From: Proteus mirabilis ATCC 29906
GTDB taxonomy: Bacteria > Pseudomonadota > Gammaproteobacteria > Enterobacterales > Enterobacteriaceae
Direction: 5' to 3'
DNA: 64,000 nt
Assembly: GCF_000160755.1 (NCBI RefSeq)
Contig: NZ_GG668578.1
Coordinates: 161,562 to 225,561, forward strand
Below are positions 8,416-18,595 of this stretch, one piece after another. The stretch's first letter is position 1, and each line of letters starts with the position of its first letter. A program made the translations under genes and the position numbers. The notes below the pieces were generated by a model that did not search any database, was not told where the DNA came from, and saw nothing but the letters and a program-made list of their open reading frames with translations.

Positions 8416-9662
8416 TTTGTTTTCCTAAAATATAAAAGTTAAATAAAGTATAAAAGCAACAACATTCAATTAAGAAAAATAATCCCATACAGGCGATACA
8501 CTTCTCTTTTATGAATAAGATACGCAATGAATTTGGTATATCTTGATATATTGTAAAAATTAATCTCTATAATTAATCATCAATACATAAAATAAATAAT
8601 AATTAACAACCGAAATTAGATAACGCTCATATCAAGTTGGGTTTATTATTCTCTGCCACTTTATTTAAGTCAAACCTGATAAATTTAATTAAATATATAT
8701 TTATTAATACACTGATATTAATTGGATTTTTTTTCATCTTACGCAAATTATAATTACCCCCAAAATAAGTAATTAGATAAAAAAACCAAAAATAGCATCA
8801 TAAAAAGAATATTTATAGACTTTTAAATACAAAATACTTAGATATAAAGTGTAAAAAATTGAAGGAAACATATTTTTATAAATAGAAATAAATTTTATTA
8901 TTTTAATATTATAACAAAAAAACAAATAACCATAAATTTACATATAAGCACAAAAAATATACAATATTATAACTTTTATTATTCAATAACGATGATTTTT
9001 CAGAATAAAAAACCAATAAATTATTTTTAATGGATTTTAAAACTAAAAGGTTATTTTGAAATATTGCGGTTAAATTTAACAGTATGAAAAACAAGAAATT
9101 AATTAGAAAATTGAAAGCGTTAACTTACTAAGAAATAGACATAATAAAATTAAATAATGCTGTAACCAAATAATAAAAAAGAACTATATAGAAATTAAAC
9201 CTTCATAATGGAATATTTTCTGATTAGACAGAATTAATATCATTACATTGTATTAACAAAACAACTTTTTAAGATAAAAATTAAAAACTAAAATTGTAAA
9301 AAAAACACAAAAAGTATTTCAATTTGTAAGATATGTTTATTTTTTATTTACTCAAAAAATCATAATTTAAATTTTACTTTTTTTATTTTTTCAATAAGAA
9401 CTTTAAACTTTATTAAAAAAAATAAACAAATTAAGAATATGCCCCATTCATTCTGTTTGTATAAAAACAGATACATTTAAATCGTTAATCAGAGAAATTT
9501 AATTTTAGTAAATAAAGTATATTATCTTTTATTCACACTATTATTCATATCAACTTTAGTGAGAAGATTATCTTAATCACAGTTGCAGAATTTTATTTAG
9601 TTTAGATACCATTACGATTAAGATGAATGTTAAAAATTCACCATGGAGATCAGGATTTCATT
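8416..9662. promoter_or_regulatory. 1.2-kb very AT-rich region between fimbrial operon and rnz
   Basis: No convincing gene on either strand; small open frames here are composed of AT-rich low-complexity codons. The part nearest 8416 must hold the fimbrial operon promoter and leader, and the part nearest 9627 the rnz promoter. The long A/T runs suggest a nucleoid-protein (H-NS type) silencing region. I could not find inverted repeats here that would mark a second invertible promoter. Confidence 0.5.
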
Positions 9663-10580
9663 ATGGAACTTACCTTTTTAGGCACTAATGCAGGCGTACC
9701 TTCTAAAGATCGCAACGTCACCAGTATGGTGCTTGATTTACAAAATAAACAAAAAAGTCTGTGGATGTTCGATTGTGGAGAGGCGACCCAGCATCAGATC
9801 TTACATAGCCATGTAAAGCTATCACGCATTAATAAGATTTTTATTACCCATTTACATGGTGATCATATTTTTGGTTTACCCGGACTACTCTGTAGCCGTT
9901 CAATGGGGGGCACAGAAAACCCGTTAACCATTTATGGGCCTACAGGCATTAAGGCATTTATAGAAACAGCCCTTACATTAAGCCAATCTTATCTCACTTA
10001 CCCTTTAGATATTATTGAAATAGAACAAGATGGTTTTCTTTTTGAAGAAGAAGGTATACGTGTAAGTTGTGGCGCATTATCACATCCTGTCCCCTGCTTT
10101 GGTTATCGTCTAGAAGAAGACAATAAACCAGGTAAACTCAATGCTGACAAGCTAGAGGCAGAGAATATCCCTAGAGGCCCTTGGTATAAATTATTAAAAC
10201 AAGGGAAAACCGTTACACTACCTGATGGACGGATCATAGATGGAAAAGATTATCTAAGCACAGAGATCAAAGGCCGTTGTATTGTGATTTTTGGCGATAC
10301 ACAACCAACGCCTAATGCAGTTAAACTCGCTGAGAATGCCGATGTTATTGTCCATGAAGCAACCTTTAAACATGACATGGCTGATAAAGCCAATAGTCGT
10401 GGACATTCAAGTACCATACAGGCAGCTGAGTTAGCCAAAAAGGCGAATGCTAAGCGACTAATCATTACCCATATCAGTAGTCGCTATTCACCTAAAGAAA
10501 CCCCCGAACTATTAGCGGAATGTCATACTGTATTTGACAATACACAAATCGCCAGTGATTTTGAGACATTCAAACTTTAA
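9663..10580 (+). CDS. rnz: ribonuclease Z / ElaC
   Basis: Metallo-beta-lactamase-fold nuclease acting on tRNA 3' ends. The zinc-binding HxHxDH motif appears as THLHGDHIFG (about residues 63-72), and further histidines occur in CGALSHPVP and IITHISSRY. The Asp in FGDTQPT and the HEATF segment complete the metal site. I chose the ATG at 9663 (MELTFLGTNAG) over 9627 because it gives 305 residues, the length of E. coli RNase Z, and begins with the conserved first strand. It is transcribed alone and ends at a strong hairpin shared with the convergent DUF421 gene. Confidence 0.93.
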   Translation: MELTFLGTNAGVPSKDRNVTSMVLDLQNKQKSLWMFDCGEATQHQILHSHVKLSRINKIFITHLHGDHIFGLPGLLCSRSMGGTENPLTIYGPTGIKAFIETALTLSQSYLTYPLDIIEIEQDGFLFEEEGIRVSCGALSHPVPCFGYRLEEDNKPGKLNADKLEAENIPRGPWYKLLKQGKTVTLPDGRIIDGKDYLSTEIKGRCIVIFGDTQPTPNAVKLAENADVIVHEATFKHDMADKANSRGHSSTIQAAELAKKANAKRLIITHISSRYSPKETPELLAECHTVFDNTQIASDFETFKL

Positions 10581-10600
10581 CTAATACTAAATCAAAATAG

Positions 10601-10648
10601 AGCAACGATAGCGACTCTTGAGATAGTATTAATCGTTGCTTTTATTCT
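10601..10648. terminator. bidirectional terminator between rnz and the DUF421 gene
   Basis: AGCAACGAT (10601-10609) pairs with ATCGTTGCT (10632-10640), followed by TTTATTCTTT on the plus strand. It lies between two convergent genes. An alternative pairing TAATACTA (10582)/TAGTATTA (10625) is also possible. Confidence 0.7.
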
Positions 10649-10662
10649 TTCACAGGATATTG

Positions 10663-11337
10663 CTACTCAGCAGTCGGAATGAAATCGTGTTTGATCTTAC
10701 CGTCTTGCAAAATGAAATTGACTTTACCATCCCAAAATTCGGCTAAAAAAACATCTTCTGGGTTATCTATATGTTGTTTTTTCATCTCTTCGTTTAACCA
10801 ATTTTCATCTCGTTCTATCTGCTCAAGTTCAGAAGTTCGGATAACACCATCTTTCATAATAATGATAGAGGGCATTTTAGCACCATCACACACTACCGTT
10901 ATTTGTCCATCAGGTTCAATTTGAGCATAATTAACTTCTTGAAAAGAATGAATTCCTTGGGCATGTAACCTAGAGGTGATATTAAGAATATCAATCTTAT
11001 TTTTCTTCTCAGTAATGTTTTCCATAATAAATCTTCCCTTTTTAATAATCGGGATCGGATTACCTATCGCTACTGCTCGGAAAAAATTAAATTTTTTACT
11101 GATATAATTGAGAAAAGAAATAAAAAATACACCTATCAAAAAGACAATAACATATTGGTAAAGCGGGATTGCATCTGTGTAAATAACCCCTCCCATAATC
11201 CCCCCTAAAACAAAATTACCAATAAAATCAATGGGAGTTAGTTGAGAGAGTTGTGTCTTCCCTGAAATATTCATATGAGCCAAAATTATTGTAAAACCAA
11301 TAATAAACTTGATAACCACAAGCAGATAATATTCCAT
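10663..11337 (-). CDS. DUF421 (YetF/YcaP-type) inner-membrane protein
   Basis: 224 residues. Three hydrophobic segments occupy about residues 4-22, 38-52 and 62-78. A cytosolic DUF421 domain follows, with the family pattern of a beta-rich part around GNPIPIIKKGRF and an IIMKDGVIR strand. The C-terminal part (EDVFLAEFWDGKVNFILQDG) looks like a second small domain. The biochemical role of this family in Gram-negative bacteria is not established. It is a single gene convergent with rnz. Confidence 0.8.
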   Translation of the reverse strand: MEYYLLVVIKFIIGFTIILAHMNISGKTQLSQLTPIDFIGNFVLGGIMGGVIYTDAIPLYQYVIVFLIGVFFISFLNYISKKFNFFRAVAIGNPIPIIKKGRFIMENITEKKNKIDILNITSRLHAQGIHSFQEVNYAQIEPDGQITVVCDGAKMPSIIIMKDGVIRTSELEQIERDENWLNEEMKKQHIDNPEDVFLAEFWDGKVNFILQDGKIKHDFIPTAE

Positions 11338-11616
11338 TTCTTAAGCACCTTTGCAAAACGATTCACACTGTAATTATAAAGCATAAAACATACCATTGAG
11401 AGAAATCTGACAGATATTAACCTTACAAATCTAATATATTTGACTAGTGGTAATCACTTAATATACTTAACCTTGTTGATTTTCAGACTCTCACTATACT
11501 TATTTTATTGGGAGTTAAGATAATATATAAAATATCAACTCAATAACCTCTCGCTTTTAATACTAGTTATGCGAGATATCATCGATATGTTTTGGATACA
11601 TTCTCTGGAGAGAAAC

Positions 11617-12252
11617 ATGAACAAAAAATTACTGGCATCTTTAATTCTAGCAGGTCTTGTTACCATTACAGCAGGTTGTGATGATTCATCGAAAAAAGTG
11701 GATGAAGGTATTGATAAAGCAAAAGAGACAGCAACCCAAGTAAATGAAACGGCTCAAGACAAAGCAAAAGAATTAACAGATCAAGCTAAAGAAAAAGCCG
11801 CTGATTTAAAAGAGAGTGCATCAGCGACAGCTGACGAATTAAAACAAGATGCGGCCAAGCTAAAAGAGCAAGCTGAAGATAAAGCTGCAGAGCTTAAAGC
11901 ACAAGCCGATCAAAAAACCGATGCATTAAAAGAGAGCATTGCACAAAAAACAGATGAACTAAAAGATTCTGCAAGTGCAAAAGCAGATGAAATCAAACAA
12001 AGTTTAAATAATGAAAGTGACAAACTGGCTGGTAAAGCAGAAGAAGTGAAACAAAACGCGAATACCACTGCAGATAACTTAAAACAAAATGCTAGCGACA
12101 AAGCAGCGCAACTAAAAGAAGATGCGGCTAAAACCAGTGATGATGTAAAACAGCAAGCGCAAGATACTAAAGATAAAGCGCTTGATAAAGCCGATGAGCT
12201 CACCGATCAAGCAAAGCAAAAAATTGATTCTCTAAAGGCTGATAATAAATAA
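11617..12252 (+). CDS. lipoprotein with LEA-like 11-residue repeats
   Basis: 211 residues starting at the ATG with GGAGAG ahead of it (11617), not the upstream ATG at 11569. A lipoprotein signal ends at TAGC (Cys21). The mature part is almost wholly charged/Ala helix made of about 14 imperfect 11-residue units of the form xKADELKxxAx. This is the hendecad pattern of group-3 LEA and apolipoprotein-like proteins. It has no aromatic residues after the signal. A role in stress or desiccation protection at the envelope is possible from the repeat type, but no function can be assigned. It is a single gene with its own terminator. Confidence 0.8.
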   Translation: MNKKLLASLILAGLVTITAGCDDSSKKVDEGIDKAKETATQVNETAQDKAKELTDQAKEKAADLKESASATADELKQDAAKLKEQAEDKAAELKAQADQKTDALKESIAQKTDELKDSASAKADEIKQSLNNESDKLAGKAEEVKQNANTTADNLKQNASDKAAQLKEDAAKTSDDVKQQAQDTKDKALDKADELTDQAKQKIDSLKADNK

Positions 12253-12277
12253 TTTCATTTCAGAAATTTTGATGTTG

Positions 12278-12309
12278 AAAAAGCCAGTAATATTTTACTG
12301 GCTTTTTTT
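12278..12309 (+). terminator. Rho-independent terminator of the LEA-like lipoprotein gene
   Basis: AAAAGCCAGTAA pairs with TTACTGGCTTTT around TATT and is followed by a run of T. Confidence 0.9.
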
Positions 12310-12620
12310 GTGCAAAAAACAAACAGGAGTTGATCGATTAAGCAAAAAATGTAACCATACTATCCTTTTTTCAACAGGAGAAACCTATTAAAGCGTCAAG
12401 ACGCTGACTAAAAACATATGATAATAAATTGATTTAATTGTAATTTTCTTCACCTTACGGAAAAATATAATTTATTTCCGTTCTTTTATAAAGCTTCAAG
12501 ATCATCTGATGTTTTATTCAAATTTTCTTACAAACTTTTCTTTCCTAGCGATACCACTAACATGCTAGATTGCAATATCGAAAAGTCTTGTCTAAGAAAA
12601 ATAACAAAAATAGGTTAACT
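12310..12620. promoter_or_regulatory. promoter region of the BCCT transporter gene
   Basis: 311 bases with no gene. They must contain the promoter of the downstream transporter. I could not recognise a specific operator. Confidence 0.4.
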
Positions 12621-14624
12621 ATGAGCCAACAAAATGAAATCACACCAAAAAAAATTAGGATGAAAATTAATCCTCCCGTATTTTACACCTCCGCAATACT
12701 TATTATGCTCGTCGTAGGGTTTTCAGCGCTATTTCCTGAACTCGCTAATGACAAGCTAGGGCACCTTCAGGAAAACCTTTTCACCAACGCGAGCTGGTTT
12801 TATATTTTAGCCGTAGCATTGGTTTTGCTGAGTGTGACTTATTTAGGGCTATCGCGCTTTGGCGAAATAAAATTAGGCCCTGATCATGCTCGTCCACATT
12901 TTAGCTATTTTGCTTGGTTCGCGATGCTGTTTTCAGCAGGTATGGGTATTGGGCTGATGTTCTTTGGTGTCGCAGAACCCGTTATGCACTATTTAATGCC
13001 ACCCACAGGGGATGCGCAGACGATTGAAGCCGCCAAAGAAGCTATGCGTTTGACTTTCTTCCACTGGGGATTACATGCTTGGGCTATTTACGCCATCGTG
13101 GCATTAATTCTGGCGTTTTTTAGCTACCGCCATGGCTTGCCATTAACGTTACGTTCCGCCCTTTATCCTATCATTGGCGACCGTATTTATGGCCCTATTG
13201 GGCATGCGGTAGATATTTTTGCTGTGATGGGCACCGTATTTGGTGTCGCAACTTCACTGGGTTTTGGTGTTCTACAAGTTAATGCCGGTTTAAACCATCT
13301 ATTCGATATTCCAATTAATCCAACCGTGCAAGTGGTTTTAATTGTTGTTATCACCGGGCTTGCTACTATTTCGGTTGTCTCTGGATTAGAAAAAGGTATC
13401 CGTTTTTTATCCGAGCTTAACCTTGGTTTAGCCGTTATTCTTCTTTTATTAGTCATTATTCTTGGCCCTACTGTATTGATTTTAAAATCGTTTGTTGAAA
13501 ATACAGGGGGCTATTTATCAGAAATAGTGAGTAAAACGTTTAATCTTTATGCCTACGAGCCAAAATCAAGTGATTGGTTAGGTGGATGGACACTGCTTTA
13601 TTGGGGCTGGTGGTTATCGTGGTCGCCTTTTGTCGGTATGTTTATTGCACGGATCTCCCGTGGTCGTACTATTCGTGAGTTTGTTGTCGGCGTACTCTTT
13701 GTTCCAGCTGGCTTTACCTTACTTTGGATGACTGTCTTTGGTAATACCGCTATCTATTTAATTAAAGATAAAGGTGCAGAAGTTCTTGCGAATATAGTAC
13801 AACAAGATGTGTCATTAGCACTGTTTGAATTCTTAAATTATTTTCCATTCTCATCAGTGCTTTCCTTTGTCGCAATGCTGATGGTCATTGTCTTTTTTGT
13901 CACCTCAGCAGACTCCGGTGCAATGGTGGTTGATACCCTAGCGTCAGGAGGAGATTCAGAAACCCCTGTATGGCAACGTATCTTCTGGGCTGCATTAATG
14001 GGTATTTCAGCCATTACCTTGTTATTGGCAGGAGGTTTATCAGCATTACAAACTGTCACCATTGCCAGTGCGTTACCATTTGCCATCGTGCTATTGGCAT
14101 CAATTTATGGATTAATTAAGGCATTGCGAGTGGATGTTTATAAGCGAGATAGCCAACAGATGACGACTATCGCCCCACCGGCTAGCCGTAATCCTATTCC
14201 TTGGCAACGTCGATTAAGAAATATTGCTTATTTTCCTAAACGTTCACATGTAAAACGTTTTATGGAAGAAGTCGTTAATCCTTCCATGGAAATGGTGTCG
14301 GCTGAATTAAGCAAACAAGGTATTCAATGCTATATCCATGACGAAGAAGAAGATCGCATCGGCTTTGAAGTGGACTTAGGTGAGGATATGAACTTCTTTT
14401 ATGAAGTACGATTACGATTCTATACTCAACCCGCTTTCGCGCTAGCCGGCTTAACAGATGAAGAAAAAGATGAAGAGCATAAATACTATCGCGCTGAAAT
14501 TCATCTCAAAGAAGGTGGGCAAGATTACGATGTCATGGGCTGGACAAAAGAACAAATTATTCATGACATTCTCGATCAGTATGAAAAACATATTCACTTC
14601 TTACACGTATTAGGTAAAAGGTAA
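12621..14624 (+). CDS. betT: BCCT-family choline/betaine transporter
   Basis: 667 residues from the ATG at 12621 (MSQQNEITP); a TTG start at 12570 is less likely. It is a betaine/choline/carnitine transporter with 12 membrane segments over about residues 15-515. The family signature WGWWLSWSPFVGMFIARISRGRTI is present (about residues 330-353, written in two overlapping parts: WGWWLSWSPFVGMFI and ARISRGRT). The Gly-rich helix MLFSAGMGIGLMFFG is also present. The roughly 150-residue hydrophilic C-terminal tail resembles that of BetT, a proton-coupled choline importer regulated by osmolarity. No betAB/betI genes adjoin it, so choline oxidation would be encoded elsewhere or not at all. Confidence 0.85.
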   Translation: MSQQNEITPKKIRMKINPPVFYTSAILIMLVVGFSALFPELANDKLGHLQENLFTNASWFYILAVALVLLSVTYLGLSRFGEIKLGPDHARPHFSYFAWFAMLFSAGMGIGLMFFGVAEPVMHYLMPPTGDAQTIEAAKEAMRLTFFHWGLHAWAIYAIVALILAFFSYRHGLPLTLRSALYPIIGDRIYGPIGHAVDIFAVMGTVFGVATSLGFGVLQVNAGLNHLFDIPINPTVQVVLIVVITGLATISVVSGLEKGIRFLSELNLGLAVILLLLVIILGPTVLILKSFVENTGGYLSEIVSKTFNLYAYEPKSSDWLGGWTLLYWGWWLSWSPFVGMFIARISRGRTIREFVVGVLFVPAGFTLLWMTVFGNTAIYLIKDKGAEVLANIVQQDVSLALFEFLNYFPFSSVLSFVAMLMVIVFFVTSADSGAMVVDTLASGGDSETPVWQRIFWAALMGISAITLLLAGGLSALQTVTIASALPFAIVLLASIYGLIKALRVDVYKRDSQQMTTIAPPASRNPIPWQRRLRNIAYFPKRSHVKRFMEEVVNPSMEMVSAELSKQGIQCYIHDEEEDRIGFEVDLGEDMNFFYEVRLRFYTQPAFALAGLTDEEKDEEHKYYRAEIHLKEGGQDYDVMGWTKEQIIHDILDQYEKHIHFLHVLGKR

Positions 14625-14645
14625 TTTCACCTATTACATAAAAAC

Positions 14646-14680
14646 AAAAGAGATGATGGTATAACATCATCTCTTTTTTC
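14646..14680. terminator. bidirectional terminator between betT and hpaR
   Basis: AAAAGAGATGATG pairs with CATCATCTCTTTT around GTATAA, with T-runs on both strands. The two flanking genes converge on it. Confidence 0.9.
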
Positions 14681-14694
14681 TTGGTGCACACATG

Positions 14695-15132
14695 TTATTT
14701 TTCAGTTGAATGACTATTTTCTGGATTTAACGCTATCAGTTCTTTCAGTAAGATAGACAAATGTTGCAGTTTTTCTGTAGAAAACTTTTGTTCGAGTAAT
14801 TGATACCCTTCTTCTATCTTAGGCTGGATTTTATCATATAAATTTTGCCCATTGGTTGATAGAGAAACGAATAATTTACGTTGATCACTCACTGGTTTTA
14901 ATCGACAAATTAGCTCATCTCTTTCCATTCTAATCAAAATACCTGTCAAACTTGGACGCAGGATACAGGTTTTTTGTGCTAATTCGTGAAAATCGATAGA
15001 GCGCTTATCAGCAAGAACTCGGATGATCCGCCACTGCTGCTCTGTCAGATTATGCTCTTTAAGAACGGGGCGAAAAAATCCCATCGCAGATTCCCGTGCT
15101 TGCAATAGCGCGATTGTTAATGACTCATGCAT
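14695..15132 (-). CDS. hpaR: MarR-family regulator HpaR
   Basis: 145-residue winged-helix repressor of the MarR family. The sequence around ALLQARESAMGFFRPVLKEHNLTEQQWR and the wing (ISDQRK-like VSDQRKLFVSLS) resembles HpaR, the repressor of homoprotocatechuate/4-hydroxyphenylacetate catabolism. It is divergent from hpaC, 576 bases away. In other enterobacteria HpaR controls a meta-cleavage operon (hpaG-hpaI). None of those genes is here, so its targets may be only hpaC or loci elsewhere. The identification is by family resemblance and context. Confidence 0.75.
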   Translation of the reverse strand: MHESLTIALLQARESAMGFFRPVLKEHNLTEQQWRIIRVLADKRSIDFHELAQKTCILRPSLTGILIRMERDELICRLKPVSDQRKLFVSLSTNGQNLYDKIQPKIEEGYQLLEQKFSTEKLQHLSILLKELIALNPENSHSTEK

Positions 15133-15708
15133 AATCAGAAGCTCTTTATTGATAGATAAATTGATGAAAAATCACTCAATCTAGCCGGTGAAAATTATAA
15201 CTCGTTATAGTTATAAATGAATAATATTCTAAGAATAGACTTTTTATTACAATTAATCATATTAACAAATAAATAAACTTGACTCAATTTCTAACATTTT
15301 AGGCTATTTTAGCAATTGATGACCTTAGTACTTTTCTCAGACAAAACCGCGTAATATCCCCAAAAAATAACAGGATAATATGTGTCATTTCGTGTTATTT
15401 ATCAGCAAACTAGGCTAAATCACCTGATTTACCTATCGCTTTTCTTGACTTATTAGGAATAATAACAACCAGCGATAAGGTTGTCTCACGACTTTTTGAG
15501 ATAAAGTTAACAGGTTGTAACAAAGAAAGATTGATCTCTTGGCTAATGCGAGGTAGCGTTACGGCTTTAAATTCACACAGCAAAGAAATCAGCAAGATCA
15601 TTACAACTTTGTGAAGCGGCACTAGTTAGATAAATTCTGATTTTCTAACTAATGGTTATTTTAAGTGAAGACGCCCACAGATGAGAAGTCTGGCAGTAGG
15701 AGTAAAAA
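15133..15708. promoter_or_regulatory. 576-bp region between divergent hpaR and hpaC
   Basis: Contains the promoters of both flanking genes. An open frame of about 65 codons can be read on either strand around 15410-15622, but neither version has a recognisable product or a good ribosome binding site. I treat it as noncoding. No hpaB remnant was recognised. Confidence 0.45.
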
Positions 15709-16227
15709 ATGTCTGATGAAAAACAGGCTAACCCACTTTTTCGGGATGCAATGGCAAGCTTAGGTGCTGCCGTTAATATTGTCGCAACTAATGGTGATGC
15801 AGGATGCTGTGGTTTAACAGCAACAGCTGTATGTTCAGTTACCGATACTCCACCGACAGTGATGATTTGCATCAATAGTAAAAGCCAAATGAATAGTACG
15901 TTTCAAGAAAATGGCAAATTAAGTATCAATATTTTAAATCATGAACAAGAAGAGATGGCTTGCCATTTTGCCGGTATGACAGGTCTGGCAATGGCTGATC
16001 GCTTTACCCAACCAGGATGGCAATATGGCGCATTACAGCAACCGATATTAACCAATGCACTCGCTAGCCTAGAAGGTGATATTTACGATGTACGCCAAGT
16101 AGGTACTCACTTTGTTTATATGGCAGAGATAAAAAATATTGCGGTTCGAGAAGATGGCGATGGCTTAATTTATTTTAAGCGTCGCTTCCATCCTGTTAAA
16201 CATAAATTAGTCCCAACCACCGCTTAA
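15709..16227 (+). CDS. hpaC: flavin reductase, 4-hydroxyphenylacetate 3-monooxygenase small component
   Basis: 172-residue NAD(P)H:flavin oxidoreductase of the HpaC type, which supplies reduced FAD to the monooxygenase HpaB. The family signatures are visible: the N-terminal GAAVNIVATNG segment, GCCGLTATAVCSVTDTPPTVMICIN for the flavin pocket (given here as GCCGLTATAVCS and PPTVMICIN), and the C-terminal YFKRRFH. AGGAG precedes the ATG. No hpaB gene lies nearby, so this reductase either partners with an unlinked oxygenase or acts as a general flavin reductase. Confidence 0.82.
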   Translation: MSDEKQANPLFRDAMASLGAAVNIVATNGDAGCCGLTATAVCSVTDTPPTVMICINSKSQMNSTFQENGKLSINILNHEQEEMACHFAGMTGLAMADRFTQPGWQYGALQQPILTNALASLEGDIYDVRQVGTHFVYMAEIKNIAVREDGDGLIYFKRRFHPVKHKLVPTTA

Positions 16228-16245
16228 TTAGCTAATATTAAAAAC

Positions 16246-16314
16246 AAAAACGCACTTTATTATTTTGAAGAGGGTATCAATTTAAATCCTTCATTATTAA
16301 TAAAGGCGTTTTTA
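16246..16314 (+). terminator. terminator downstream of hpaC
   Basis: AAAAACGC-A-CTTTATTA (from 16246) pairs with TAATAAAG-G-CGTTTTT (ending near 16313) around a long AT-rich loop, with a T-run at the end. Confidence 0.6.
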
Positions 16315-16850
16315 TTACCTTTGTTAAATTTTAAATAATTACCCGCACTTCATGCATATTTATTTCACTTTATCCTAAAATAGAGCTATCAGCGTTTTAT
16401 TAAACTATTTTTAACATCTGTTTGTTATAAAAGAAATTATTAAAATTATAAGAAAACTTTTTCTTTAGAAAATCAATTAGTCACGATATAAATAACCCTT
16501 CCACTCTATTTTTATGCTTATATTTTATCAGCTTTATTAAGCTTAAAATATAAACAAAACAGGCTCTTTTTGGTGATTATTTATACCAAAGATCAATTAA
16601 ATCGCTTTAATTGAAAATAAATTAATGACTATTTTTTTCAATCTGGTATTAATCTTACTAACAGTGTGATCAACCTTTGAGAAGTCATTCTATCAATATA
16701 TTAGTCTACCGGACTTACTGATCACCATCTTAAATTTGCAAACATCACTCTAAATACAACAGATAATGTTATCAGGGTGTAACATTCATCGTGAATTTGA
16801 GTAAATAGCATCGTTGTTGAAAATAAATAATAATTAGGGGCATTAAAGAT
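16315..16850. promoter_or_regulatory. dtpB upstream region
   Basis: 536 AT-rich bases without a gene. Presumably holds the dtpB promoter; no specific operator recognised. Confidence 0.4.
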
Positions 16851-18329
16851 ATGGATAAACCCGCTAAAGTCGGTTTATTACAACAGCCTAAACCATTCTT
16901 TATGATTTTCTTTGTGGAATTATGGGAACGTTTTGGTTACTACGGCGTACAAGGTATTCTTGCCGTTTATTTTGTTAGTAAACTCGGATTCTCTCAAGAA
17001 CAAGCTTTTATTACTTTTGGTGCATTCTCCGCATTAGTTTATGGGCTTATTTCTATTGGTGGTTATGTTGGTGACCATCTATTAGGTACTAAACGAACCA
17101 TTGTTTTAGGGGCTATCGTATTGGCTATCGGTTATTTTATGACCGGCATGTCAATTATGTATCCTAATTTAATCTTTTATGCTTTAGCCACTATCGCAGT
17201 AGGTAACGGTTTATTTAAAGCAAATCCAGCAAGCCTATTAGCTAAATGCTATAAACCTAAAGATCCCCGTCTTGATGGTGCATTTACACTATTTTATATG
17301 TCGATTAATGTTGGTTCATTAATCTCCTTATCTATTGCCCCCGTTCTTGCCGATCGCTACGGCTATGCGCTGACTTATAATATTTGTGGTATCGGCTTAA
17401 TAATGGCCATATTGGTCTATTTTTTCTGCCGTAAAATGGTCGTGAATATTGGTTCTGAGCCAGATCACCTGCCAATGAATTTCAACAAACTGCTATTAGT
17501 TATTGCAGGCTCTGTCGCTATGGTCTTTATTTGTGCATGGTTGTTGCACAATGTGATGATTGCTAACATCGTTTTAATCAGCTTGTCTATTGTTGTGGTT
17601 ATCATTTATTTTCGTGAAGCCTTTAAACAAAAAGACAGAGTAGCACGTAATAAAATGTATGTTGCATTTGTTCTGATGTTAGAAGCTGTTATTTTCTATA
17701 TTCTCTACGCTCAGATGCCAACCTCACTTAACTTCTTTGCTATCCATAATGTTCACCATACCCTGTTAGGCTTTGATATTAACCCGGTGAGTTTCCAAGC
17801 ATTAAATCCATTTTGGATCATTATTGCCAGCCCTATCTTAGCAATGGCTTATAGCCATTTTGGCGCGAAAGGCAAAGATTTATCCATGCCGGCAAAATTT
17901 ACCACAGGTATGCTTTTATGCTCATTAGGCTTCCTAACCGCTGCCGCTTCAGGTATGTGGTTTGCTGATGCTCAAGGTTTAACATCACCTTGGTTTGTTG
18001 TACTGATTTATCTCTTCCAAAGTCTAGGGGAATTGATGATCAGTGCATTAGGCTTAGCGATGATTGCCGCTTTTGTACCGCAATATATGATGGGCTTTAT
18101 TTTAGGTATGTGGTTCTTAACACAAGCGACGGCTTACCTGTTAGGAGGCCATGTAGCAACCTTTACCGCCCCACCTGAAGGTATTACCGATCCACTACAA
18201 ACACTGCCTATTTATACTGATGTGTTTGGCAAAATCGGTATCGTTACCTTAGTGGTTGGCTTGATTATGTGGGCAACAGTACCTTTACTAAACCGCATGA
18301 TGAAAGAAGAGAGTAAAATGATTAAGTAA
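16851..18329 (+). CDS. dtpB: dipeptide/tripeptide permease (POT family)
   Basis: 492-residue proton-coupled oligopeptide transporter of the inner membrane with about 14 membrane segments. The POT signature ExxERFxYYG appears as [13 protein letters not shown] (about residues 23-35), and a second family motif as [12 protein letters not shown]. The whole sequence matches DtpB (for example [17 protein letters not shown] and [12 protein letters not shown]) better than DtpA as I remember them. AGGGG lies ahead of the ATG. Single gene with its own terminator. Confidence 0.9.
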   Translation: MDKPAKVGLLQQPKPFFMIFFVELWERFGYYGVQGILAVYFVSKLGFSQEQAFITFGAFSALVYGLISIGGYVGDHLLGTKRTIVLGAIVLAIGYFMTGMSIMYPNLIFYALATIAVGNGLFKANPASLLAKCYKPKDPRLDGAFTLFYMSINVGSLISLSIAPVLADRYGYALTYNICGIGLIMAILVYFFCRKMVVNIGSEPDHLPMNFNKLLLVIAGSVAMVFICAWLLHNVMIANIVLISLSIVVVIIYFREAFKQKDRVARNKMYVAFVLMLEAVIFYILYAQMPTSLNFFAIHNVHHTLLGFDINPVSFQALNPFWIIIASPILAMAYSHFGAKGKDLSMPAKFTTGMLLCSLGFLTAAASGMWFADAQGLTSPWFVVLIYLFQSLGELMISALGLAMIAAFVPQYMMGFILGMWFLTQATAYLLGGHVATFTAPPEGITDPLQTLPIYTDVFGKIGIVTLVVGLIMWATVPLLNRMMKEESKMIK

Positions 18330-18363
18330 ATAAAATAAGCAAACACCTTTGCTTATCACAGAC

Positions 18364-18390
18364 AAAGCGCCTAGAAAGGCGCTTTTTTAT
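18364..18390 (+). terminator. dtpB terminator
   Basis: AAAGCGCCT pairs with AGGCGCTTT around AGAA, followed by a T-run. Confidence 0.9.
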
Positions 18391-18595
18391 CTCTTATAAA
18401 AACGCTTAGCGATTAAATCTTCTACAACCTTAATCTTTTATTATTTATGATTAGTGATCTTCTCTTTTTTTCTTTTTTCTGGTTTTAATCTATCTTATAA
18501 ATAGTACCTTTAATTGAAACTGACAATATTTAGCATTGTCTAATAATCAATATTCATGATTAAAAACCAATGATTGGTAATAGGAGCAGATATTA

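Noticed and set aside
8909-9094. 61-codon minus-strand open frame in the AT-rich gap
   Set aside because: Composed of Asn/Leu/Lys/Phe low-complexity sequence expected from AT-rich DNA, with no start context.
15410-15622. Small open frame between hpaR and hpaC, readable on both strands
   Set aside because: No ribosome binding site, no recognisable domain, and the opposite strand is equally open, so coding cannot be supported. Not an obvious hpaB remnant.
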